NCBI GenBank assembly: GCA_030432815.1
Contig: JAUILB010000176.1
Coordinates: 1-6,276, forward strand
Origin: Alphaproteobacteria bacterium
GTDB taxonomy: Bacteria; Pseudomonadota; Alphaproteobacteria; Sphingomonadales; Emcibacteraceae
DNA: 6,276 bases
Direction of reading: 5' to 3'
A model generated the notes under the pieces. That model did no database searches. It saw only the letters and a list, made by a program, of their open reading frames with translations, and was not told where the DNA came from. The stretch's first letter is position 1. Each line of letters begins with the position of its first letter. The position numbers and the translations under genes are program-made. This document shows positions 1-4,596 of this stretch, in pieces.

Positions 1-1
1 T

Positions 2-352
2 TTTATGATCCTTGCTCTATGGGGATTTTCAAATGGTTCCGAAACCATCCATAATTGGCTCTATAACCACCCTCGCTTTGGTCCGGCCTTGCAGGATTGG
101 GAACAATACAGAATGATTCCCGTAAAAGCCAAAATTACAGCTGTCACAATGATGACAATAAGTGCTTCTTATCTGATTTTCTTTTCGGACCTGCCCAATT
201 TCGCAATTATACTGGCAATCGGATTAATGACGTATGGTGCTATCTATGTTCTGACTAAACCCAGCCGATACGCCGAACCTAAGATTAAAAAGGAGCCACA
301 GCAGGAAGATGAAGAAACGCAACCCCCTTCTACTCCGCCCGAAGCTCCATAA
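2..352 (+). CDS. YbaN/DUF454 family inner-membrane protein, 5' end cut by window
   Basis: This is the 3' part of a small integral membrane protein of the DUF454 (YbaN) family, whose biochemical role is unknown. The visible part carries the family signature HNWLYNHPRFGPALQDWEQ followed by RMIPVKAK. Two hydrophobic segments follow (about ITAVTMMTISASYLIFF and NFAIILAIGLMTYGAIYVL), then a charged, proline-rich tail (EPKIKKEPQQEDEETQPPSTPPEAP) that is probably cytoplasmic. An ATG lies at base 5, but the codon before it encodes Phe. Family members read TPF-[ML]-L at this place after a first hydrophobic segment, so I take this Met as internal and the true start as lying left of the window. The stop is TAA at 350-352. 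The gene overlaps the convergent MarR-GNAT gene by 23 bp. Family assignment is fairly sure; function is not known. Confidence 0.8.
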   Translation, partial: FMILALWGFSNGSETIHNWLYNHPRFGPALQDWEQYRMIPVKAKITAVTMMTISASYLIFFSDLPNFAIILAIGLMTYGAIYVLTKPSRYAEPKIKKEPQQEDEETQPPSTPPEAP

Positions 353-1274
353 AGTAATCCGCACGTGCATAAGGCGTATTTTCAGGTGCTGGCACTTCCT
401 TGAAACCATATTTTTTATATAACGTAATCGCAGGAACCAAACTTGAATTGGTTTCAAGAAATAGTTCTTTTCCTCCCCTTGCCTTAAACCGTTCAAGAAC
501 TTTTTCAACAAGAAGGTTTCCGATACCATAGCCACGTGCTTCCTCAAGAACACCCATTTTGCTTAATTCAAATCGTGTTGGTGTAAATTTTTTAAGGGCA
601 ATGGCCCCTACCGGTTTTCCGTCTAGCAATGCAAAATATATTTCCCCACCCTTATCCAGGATATATTTTTCAGGATCATTGAGATTTATAATATCTTCCT
701 TTTCCATTTCAAACAAAGTTTCTATCCACTTCTGGTTGATGATACGCCAATATTCGCGGTATCTTACATCATAGGCAATAATCTCTATTTTTCTCTCTGA
801 GTGCTCGGATTTTTGCTCATAATATCTTTGTGAGAATGATTTTCTTGTAAGTGCTGCTTCATAATCGGCAAGAGCATCCAGAATATTTGTATTGCACTCA
901 TCCAATACTGTCTTCATGGCGTCCTTGGCCGTTGACCAAATTGGTTTAAGTTTATCCATAAGTCTATCACCAACGTCTGTGAGTGCTACAATTTTACTTC
1001 GGGCGTCCTCTCCCGGTTCAAGAAAAAGAATATCCTTCGCAACAAGTTTTTTGACAGTTTGACTAACCGCTGAATGCGAAAGTCCGGAAAGCTGTTGGAT
1101 GTCAGCTATGGTTAACGGACCACGTTTCAATACACAATATACAATCGGAAATTCGCGCCCGCTCATGTCCACATTTTCTGCTTTATAGATTTTATCAATT
1201 TCTGATGACAAATATTCAAAATTTCGCCGGCACCGTGTCCCAATACCAATTTCAAGAAACAATTCATCGCGCAT
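330..1274 (-). CDS. MarR-type regulator fused to GNAT N-acetyltransferase
   Basis: A 314-residue two-domain protein. Residues about 1-150 form a MarR-type winged helix: the helix-turn-helix is near residues 54-80 (LTIADIQQLSGLSHSAVSQT) and the wing follows, with the typical D90-A-R92 and LT..G pattern. Residues about 160-314 form a GNAT domain. It has the acetyl-CoA pyrophosphate loop R247-G-Y-G-I-G252 in motif A, and motif B at N276...ALYKKYGF-like residues 282-291 (AITLYKKYGF). Proteins with this fusion and length are a known class of bifunctional regulator/acetyltransferase; the acetyl acceptor and inducing ligand cannot be read from sequence. The ATG at 1274 follows a weak GGTGA. The upstream region has its own promoter and a palindromic operator candidate, suggesting autoregulation as in many MarR proteins. 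The gene is on the same strand as the lipoprotein gene upstream, 73 bp away, and its end (TAG at 330-332) runs into the DUF454 gene. Confidence 0.9.
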   Translation of the reverse strand: MRDELFLEIGIGTRCRRNFEYLSSEIDKIYKAENVDMSGREFPIVYCVLKRGPLTIADIQQLSGLSHSAVSQTVKKLVAKDILFLEPGEDARSKIVALTDVGDRLMDKLKPIWSTAKDAMKTVLDECNTNILDALADYEAALTRKSFSQRYYEQKSEHSERKIEIIAYDVRYREYWRIINQKWIETLFEMEKEDIINLNDPEKYILDKGGEIYFALLDGKPVGAIALKKFTPTRFELSKMGVLEEARGYGIGNLLVEKVLERFKARGGKELFLETNSSLVPAITLYKKYGFKEVPAPENTPYARADYFMELRAE

Positions 1275-1287
1275 AATGTATCACCAA

Positions 1288-1307
1288 TTATATTATCATT
1301 AATATAA
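1288..1307. promoter_or_regulatory. Inverted repeat, candidate MarR operator
   Basis: A perfect 8-bp inverted repeat, TTATATTA and TAATATAA, separated by TCAT. It lies 14 bp upstream of the MarR-GNAT start and just downstream of the candidate -10 box, about where transcription would begin. MarR-family dimers commonly bind AT-rich palindromes of this size at their own promoters, so autorepression by occlusion is the likely job. The surrounding DNA is very AT-rich, so chance is not excluded. Confidence 0.5.
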
Positions 1308-1310
1308 ATA

Positions 1311-1340
1311 ATTATATATTGGAAATAATATTAATTACAA
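1311..1340 (-). promoter_or_regulatory. Candidate sigma70 promoter of MarR-GNAT gene
   Basis: On the minus strand an exact -10 box TATAAT (1311-1316) is preceded, after an 18-bp spacer, by TTGTAA (1335-1340), which matches 4 of 6 bases of TTGACA. The predicted start near 1304 falls inside the inverted repeat at 1288-1307. The -10 box is convincing but AT-rich DNA produces such boxes easily. Confidence 0.45.
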
Positions 1341-1347
1341 GCTTTAG

Positions 1348-1998
1348 TTAATTACGTGGTTTCCAGCCCTCAATCCAATCATCAAGCAGTACAACATCAG
1401 GTGCTATCCCATTAGCGCGAAACCAGCTATCAATAGCATATGAAACACCACTTTCACGCTCAATCAGGGTTGCTGTATTGTGAAGTAGCATAAGATCAAG
1501 TCGATTACCTCTTAAAGCTATCGTACCAATATCATGAAATTTCACATGCCCTGCTTTATTCAACATCTGTAAATATGTTGTAGTGTTTATGCTTTCATCA
1601 ATGCAGTCAAGCTGACCTTTGGGAACAAATGTAAACAACCATGACTTGGCTATATCATCACTGGTACCAGTTTTAGGCCCGACAAATTTTTCCATAAGTC
1701 CAATTGCCACAGGAAGTCTTTCACGTTCTTGCAGCGCAGTGGTTGGCGGAGTATCGAATACGGCTTCAATCTGTTCCCATTCATCGGGATTAAAAGAAAC
1801 CTGTTGCACAACCTGGCACCCATAGGAAGAACAGTGGCTGAACATGTTTACTTCCGGCTCTGGGGCCCCTACCTTGGCTTTGACCTTTTCCGCAGTCGTA
1901 TAGGCACAACCACTGGTCATGAGAATACCCATGACCAGCAGAATAATATTTATAGACTTATTAAGAACTGGATGAAGAACTTGAGCTATCATCACCAT
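1348..1998 (-). CDS. Predicted lipoprotein with transglutaminase-like Cys-His-Asp pattern
   Basis: The frame is open back to 2136, but the N-terminus makes sense only from about 1998. From there a lipoprotein signal (NKSINIILLVMGILMTSGC) ends at lipidation residue C31, with T-S-G before the Cys, a tolerated but not ideal lipobox. I chose ATG 1998 (216 residues; GGA seven bases upstream); ATG 1992 (214 residues) is nearly as good. The mature part carries a C56-x4-C61 pair and three blocks: LDCIDESINTTTYL (C132, D134), HNTATLIE (H173) and YAIDSWF (D190), then a Trp-rich end. This resembles conserved uncharacterised proteobacterial proteins. The C-D..., H, D order is like transglutaminase/papain-like enzymes, so a periplasmic cysteine peptidase or transferase is possible; that is inference. 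Its start lies within the 3' end of the upstream secreted-protein gene, implying translational coupling. Confidence 0.7.
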   Translation of the reverse strand: MVMIAQVLHPVLNKSINIILLVMGILMTSGCAYTTAEKVKAKVGAPEPEVNMFSHCSSYGCQVVQQVSFNPDEWEQIEAVFDTPPTTALQERERLPVAIGLMEKFVGPKTGTSDDIAKSWLFTFVPKGQLDCIDESINTTTYLQMLNKAGHVKFHDIGTIALRGNRLDLMLLHNTATLIERESGVSYAIDSWFRANGIAPDVVLLDDWIEGWKPRN

Positions 1999-2470
1999 CA
2001 AAACATCCGGCAGCCCAACATGCACCCGCAGCGACTGCGACAAGGGCAAGGCCCCATAGCATACCATTGCCATTACCGTTTCCGTTACCAAAGATATTTT
2101 TACGCTGACTTTCGTCAAGAATGTCATAATTAGCAAAGCTTAAGCTTTTCACACTGCCATTGTTAAACCCGGTACTGAATAAATTTAGATCACGAGTATA
2201 ACCATACTTAAACGGATTGGAATTTCTAATTTCCTGTCCATAAGTCATTTTAAAACCGTAGAATGCTTTTTTCTGCGTTGTGTTCTTATCCCCAAAAGGT
2301 ATTGTCAGTCCAACCTGACCGGTTAATCCACGAGAATTAATCTTACCCTTGAAATAACTGTCTTTCATTTGATCAAATGCACTGTAATGAAGGTTTTGAG
2401 CAAATGCCATTGATGTTTGCCCCCAGACAAAAATGGCGGAAAGACATAGGATTATCAATTTTTTTAGCAT
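1961..2470 (-). CDS. Secreted hypothetical protein with C-terminal membrane helix and poly-Ser tail
   Basis: A 169-residue protein that I do not recognise by function. Residues 1-24 are a clear Sec signal peptide (two Lys, hydrophobic core, predicted cleavage A-F-A|Q25). Residues about 50-110 are rich in alternating polar/hydrophobic residues and look beta-prone (GLTGQVGLTIPFG, KKAFYGFKMTYG). Residues 128-136 are a Gly-Asn repeat encoded by imperfect 6-base units. Residues 137-157 are one hydrophobic helix containing two Cys (C151, C156), followed by DGDD and eight Ser (162-169). The expected topology is a periplasmic body anchored by the C-terminal helix with the acidic/Ser tail in the cytoplasm. 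The start ATG at 2470 has a strong AAGGGGA site seven bases upstream. Its 3' end overlaps the lipoprotein gene by about 38 bp in another frame, so the two probably work together, perhaps at the envelope. Confidence 0.75.
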   Translation of the reverse strand: MLKKLIILCLSAIFVWGQTSMAFAQNLHYSAFDQMKDSYFKGKINSRGLTGQVGLTIPFGDKNTTQKKAFYGFKMTYGQEIRNSNPFKYGYTRDLNLFSTGFNNGSVKSLSFANYDILDESQRKNIFGNGNGNGNGMLWGLALVAVAAGACWAAGCFDGDDSSSSSSSS

Positions 2471-2474
2471 AATA

Positions 2475-2481
2475 TCCCCTT
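2475..2481 (-). promoter_or_regulatory. Shine-Dalgarno of the secreted-protein gene
   Basis: On the minus strand AAGGGGA sits four bases before ATATT-free spacing to the ATG at 2470 is complete; the gap from its last base to the start codon is four bases. It is the clearest ribosome binding site in the window and fixes the start of the 169-residue protein. Confidence 0.6.
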
Positions 2482-2567
2482 ACTATATTCTGTTGTTTAG
2501 TCAGTTATGTTGCCCAGATAAAAGACTTATTACGACCGATGACGCACTAATAGTAAACAAAGCGGGG

Positions 2568-2587
2568 GTCCTTTCCCTCAAAAGGAC
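2568..2587. repeat. Hairpin-forming inverted repeat between divergent genes
   Basis: GTCCTTT and AAAGGAC form a perfect 7-bp stem with a 6-base loop (CCCTCA). It lies 98 bp upstream of the leftward secreted-protein gene and 136 bp upstream of the rightward exchanger gene. Neither strand has a T tract after the stem, so it is not a normal intrinsic terminator. An operator or leader hairpin is more likely. The rest of 2471-2723 holds no gene that I can see. Confidence 0.4.
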
Positions 2588-2723
2588 AACACCTTAATAT
2601 AACAAGGAATGTGATTAATTACAACTAACCAAAATTTAGGCTGAATAATTGTGATTATCCTTTGCAACTTGACCAGAACCAATTATACAAGCGTAGTTTT
2701 AGATTTAGCGAAAGTATATTCAT

Positions 2724-3695
2724 TTGGCATATGTAGAAGTCATTGCAGGATTAATTTTACTTGTAATCGCCGGGGATGTTCTGATCCGTGGTGCCGTCTC
2801 TGCCGCTGCAAATTTTGGTCTTAGCAAACTTGTCATTGGCCTAACTGTGATTGCTTTTGGAACGTCTGCTCCCGAACTTGTCGTCGGTATTGATGCGGGG
2901 CTCTCCGGTGTTCCAACACTTGCACTTGGAAATGTCGTTGGCAGTAATATTGCCAATATCCTGCTTGTAATTGGTTTTCCTGCCATATTTTATCCGTTCA
3001 TAAGTGACAGCAGTGAAGTTAAGCGTAACTATTACATCATGCTTGGTGGAACAGTGCTATTTATGATTTTATGCACAACCGGACCATTTACTCATTTCCA
3101 TGCTACATTACTTTTAATATTGCTTGTAGCGTTTGTTACAAACTCATATCGGGTAAGCAGACTTGGCAGAGAAGTACAGGAATCTGATGTGACACTTGCC
3201 GAAAAAGCTTATGAAGATCTGGATGAGCTTCCGGAAGAACCATTAACGACATTACGTGCAACACTTTGTATTGTTGCAGGACTTGCCGGTCTTGTTTTCG
3301 GTGCAGACATATTGGTATCAGGTGCCGTTGATGTTGCGCGGACATTTAATGTTTCCGAAGCTATTATCGGCCTTACTATAATTGCTATTGGCACCAGCCT
3401 CCCCGAACTTGTGACCTCCATAATGGCAGCGCGTCACGGACATGGCGATGTTGCTTTAGGAAATATTATTGGTAGTAATATTTTTAACTTATATGCGATT
3501 ATGGGTGGAACAGCATTTGTCGCAAATGTACCAATACCAGACAGCTTTTTGCACATTGATCTGTGGGTTATGGCCGCTTCATCAGCAGCACTTATTCCAT
3601 TCATACAATGGAAAATACGCTTTACCCGTGTAATAGGACTGGCCTTCTGCAGCGCATATATAGTATATCTTTGGATACTCGGTACGATCATTTAG
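2724..3695 (+). CDS. CaCA-family Na+/Ca2+ (or K+/Ca2+, H+/Ca2+) exchanger, YrbG-like
   Basis: A 323-residue inner-membrane cation antiporter with about ten membrane segments. It shows the two inverted alpha repeats that form the ion site in this superfamily: repeat 1 has G46-T-S-A-P-E51 and G69-N-V-V-G-S-N75; repeat 2 has G223-T-S-L-P-E228 and G246-N-I-I-G-S-N252. The two halves are linked by an acidic cytoplasmic loop (about 150-173, rich in Glu/Asp). Length and motifs match bacterial YrbG-type exchangers; the co-transported ion cannot be told from sequence. The start is TTG at 2724: an in-frame TAG lies at 2706-2708, no ATG exists between it and the first conserved residues, and TTG gives the usual short N-terminus. 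The ribosome site is weak (only GCGAAAG), so expression may be low. folB follows 13 bp after the TAG stop, likely co-transcribed. Confidence 0.93.
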   Translation: MAYVEVIAGLILLVIAGDVLIRGAVSAAANFGLSKLVIGLTVIAFGTSAPELVVGIDAGLSGVPTLALGNVVGSNIANILLVIGFPAIFYPFISDSSEVKRNYYIMLGGTVLFMILCTTGPFTHFHATLLLILLVAFVTNSYRVSRLGREVQESDVTLAEKAYEDLDELPEEPLTTLRATLCIVAGLAGLVFGADILVSGAVDVARTFNVSEAIIGLTIIAIGTSLPELVTSIMAARHGHGDVALGNIIGSNIFNLYAIMGGTAFVANVPIPDSFLHIDLWVMAASSAALIPFIQWKIRFTRVIGLAFCSAYIVYLWILGTII

Positions 3696-3698
3696 GGA
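3694..3698 (+). promoter_or_regulatory. Shine-Dalgarno that decides the folB start
   Basis: AGGGA overlaps the exchanger stop codon (TAG at 3693-3695). It is one base from the possible TTG start at 3700, too close to work, but ten bases from ATG 3709. This favours the ATG and suggests coupling of folB translation to termination of the exchanger. Confidence 0.5.
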
Positions 3699-3708
3699 AT
3701 TGAATATC

Positions 3709-4128
3709 ATGACTAAAAATATTCAAAAGAGCAATCTTACACCACTTAAATATGCTGACGCCACACAAGGGATCAGACACGTGTTTGTACGTGATTTAAT
3801 GCTTGACGGTTCTATCGGCATATACCCTCATGAAAAGAAAAATTTACAAAAAATCCGTATCAATATTGACCTTGCTGTGAAAGAGGACCTTACACCTCTC
3901 AACGACGACTACAGAAATGTTGTTTGCTATGAAACTGTTGTCAACGGTATTGAAAATATTGTCAATTCAGGTCATGTGGAACTTGTGGAAACACTGGCAG
4001 AAAAAATTGCAGATTTAAATATGATCGATAGTCGGATTGTATCGGTCCGGGTTCGCGTGGAAAAGCTCGAAGCCATAAAAAACACTACCAGTGTTGGCGT
4101 TGAAATCGAACGGGTTCGCGGTTCATAA
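3709..4128 (+). CDS. folB: Dihydroneopterin aldolase (FolB)
   Basis: A 139-residue cytoplasmic enzyme of folate synthesis that cleaves 7,8-dihydroneopterin to 6-hydroxymethyl-dihydropterin and glycolaldehyde. After a leader of about 20 residues (as in other alphaproteobacterial FolB, from memory), the core starts at HVFVRDLML. Motifs line up with the E. coli enzyme: SIGIYPHEKKNLQKI with substrate-binding E42, the active-site Tyr region V72-C-Y74, the pterin-anchoring GHVELVETLAEKIA with E94, and the conserved Lys K119 in EKLEAI, then SVGVEIER at the end. The usual Pro after that Lys is replaced by Leu. A TTG at 3700 would add three residues, but ribosome-site spacing favours ATG 3709. It lies 13 bp after the exchanger gene on the same strand, so the two likely share a transcript; no functional link between them is known to me. 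Confidence 0.92.
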   Translation: MTKNIQKSNLTPLKYADATQGIRHVFVRDLMLDGSIGIYPHEKKNLQKIRINIDLAVKEDLTPLNDDYRNVVCYETVVNGIENIVNSGHVELVETLAEKIADLNMIDSRIVSVRVRVEKLEAIKNTTSVGVEIERVRGS

Positions 4129-4146
4129 ATAAATTTATGTGTAAAT

Positions 4147-4157
4147 TGTTTCACGAA
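4147..4157 (+). repeat. Direct repeat copy 1, contains parS half site
   Basis: TGTTTCACGAA, identical to copy 2 at 4212-4222, 65 bp away. The first nine bases equal the first nine of the ParB site consensus TGTTTCACGTGAAACA; the second half of that palindrome is not preserved. Confidence 0.5.
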
Positions 4158-4211
4158 TATTACAACAATGTTAAATCATTGAAATTCAAGCATATTATTT
4201 TTATTAAAAAA

Positions 4212-4222
4212 TGTTTCACGAA
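4212..4222 (+). repeat. Direct repeat copy 2, contains parS half site
   Basis: The second exact copy of TGTTTCACGAA, in the same orientation as copy 1. As there, only the left half of the parS palindrome is present. It could be a decayed ParB site or the site of another regulator. Confidence 0.5.
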
Positions 4223-4306
4223 ATAAGTTGTCAACAGCGCCTTTTTTCTTCTATCTCCGATACAATAGCATTTCAAAAATATTTAAATTTAAATTCAGAA
4301 AGTTTG

Positions 4307-4335
4307 TTGACATATAATTTTTCTTTTATTATCAA
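4307..4335 (+). promoter_or_regulatory. Candidate sigma70 promoter upstream of hairpins and uvrC
   Basis: An exact -35 box TTGACA (4307-4312), a 17-bp spacer, and TATCAA (4330-4335), which matches 4 of 6 bases of TATAAT. Transcription would begin near 4342, giving a leader of about 255 bases before uvrC that opens with two hairpins. The -10 box overlaps the IHF consensus match, so IHF binding could block or shape it. Confidence 0.4.
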
Positions 4336-4342
4336 TAACTTA
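4330..4342 (+). promoter_or_regulatory. Perfect match to IHF consensus
   Basis: TATCAATAACTTA fits WATCAANNNNTTR at every defined position. IHF bends DNA at promoters and at replication origins. Here the site lies between the AT palindrome and the DnaA-box cluster. An AT-rich region raises the chance of a random match. Confidence 0.45.
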
Positions 4343-4347
4343 ATTTC

Positions 4348-4368
4348 ATTGCCTAAAAAATAGGCAAT
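4348..4368 (+). repeat. 8-bp stem hairpin
   Basis: ATTGCCTA and TAGGCAAT form a perfect 8-bp stem around a loop of five A. No T tract follows on either strand, so it is a poor intrinsic terminator. It lies just after the predicted transcription start of the TTGACA promoter and could be the first stem of a leader or small RNA. Confidence 0.45.
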
Positions 4369-4369
4369 T

Positions 4370-4388
4370 AGCTCTAAACAGTAGAGTT
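4370..4388 (+). repeat. Second small hairpin
   Basis: CTCTA and TAGAG (4372-4376 and 4382-4386) form a stem around AACAG, extendable by a G-T and an A-T pair to seven pairs. It directly follows the hairpin at 4348-4368, so an RNA from this strand would have two stacked stems. Confidence 0.35.
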
Positions 4389-4415
4389 CCGCCATCTTTA
4401 CATTTCTATAAAAAG

Positions 4416-4450
4416 TTATTCACCAATTTATCCACAGCTTTCGTGGATAA
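4416..4450. promoter_or_regulatory. Cluster of three DnaA-box-like 9-mers
   Basis: TTATTCACC (4416-4424, 8 of 9 to TTWTNCACA), TTATCCACA (4428-4436, exact consensus) and CGTGGATAA (4442-4450, reverse strand, TTATCCACG, 8 of 9). The first two are tandem at 12-bp spacing. The second and third form an inverted pair with an 8-bp perfect arm. A fourth, weaker box lies at 4138-4146 (reverse ATTTACACA). The density suggests real DnaA binding, in an origin or in control of uvrC. Confidence 0.6.
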
Positions 4451-4596
4451 GTTTTTTGCGAATCTGACACTGTTCTGTTACCCTTTGAATCCGTTGGATA
4501 TTTATGCCCAATTCCAGCTTTTTCCAAGAAATAGTTACAAATGAAACACAATTTTCTGCATAGACTTTAGTATCCAGTTAAGCTTAAATACAGAAT

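Larger units (their letters stand above)
4129..4596. other. AT-rich intergenic region with replication-origin-like elements
   Basis: This 468-bp gap between folB and uvrC has no credible coding frame and is clearly richer in A+T than its flanks. It carries four DnaA-box-like 9-mers, one exact IHF consensus match, a perfect 14-bp palindrome ATTTAAATTTAAAT (4281-4294), two copies of a parS half site, a TTGACA promoter candidate and two small hairpins. An AT-rich unwinding zone beside clustered DnaA boxes and an IHF site is the usual make-up of a bacterial oriC. It could instead be a long DnaA-responsive leader of uvrC or a DnaA titration site. No dnaA, parA/parB, hemE or gidA gene is visible to support an origin. 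Confidence 0.4.

Noticed and set aside
224..553. Leftward frame of 109 residues
   Set aside because: It overlaps the well-supported MarR-GNAT and DUF454 genes in another frame and its protein shows no motif or plausible composition.
559..774. Rightward frame of 71 residues
   Set aside because: Antisense to the GNAT part of the MarR-GNAT gene; no family resemblance and no ribosome site.
1729..2133. Rightward frame of 134 residues
   Set aside because: Antisense to the lipoprotein and secreted-protein genes; rich in His, Arg and Asn as expected of a shadow frame.
1999..2136. N-terminal extension of the lipoprotein frame back to 2136
   Set aside because: It would put about 46 extra residues before the signal peptide and lies wholly within the upstream coding gene, so the start is moved to 1998.
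2135..2148. Perfect 14-bp palindrome AAAGCTTAAGCTTT
   Set aside because: It lies in the middle of the secreted-protein gene where it encodes KSLSF-type residues; probably chance from codon choice.
3136..3691. Leftward frames under the exchanger gene
   Set aside because: Shadows of the CaCA exchanger, whose alpha-repeat motifs establish the plus-strand frame.
4124..4139. AT hairpin over the folB stop codon as a terminator
   Set aside because: The stem CATAAA/TTTATG has one G-C pair and no T tract after it, so it is not a credible intrinsic terminator.
4238..4250. GCGCC followed by a run of T as a folB terminator
   Set aside because: There is no matching GGCGC arm upstream, so no stem can form before the T run.
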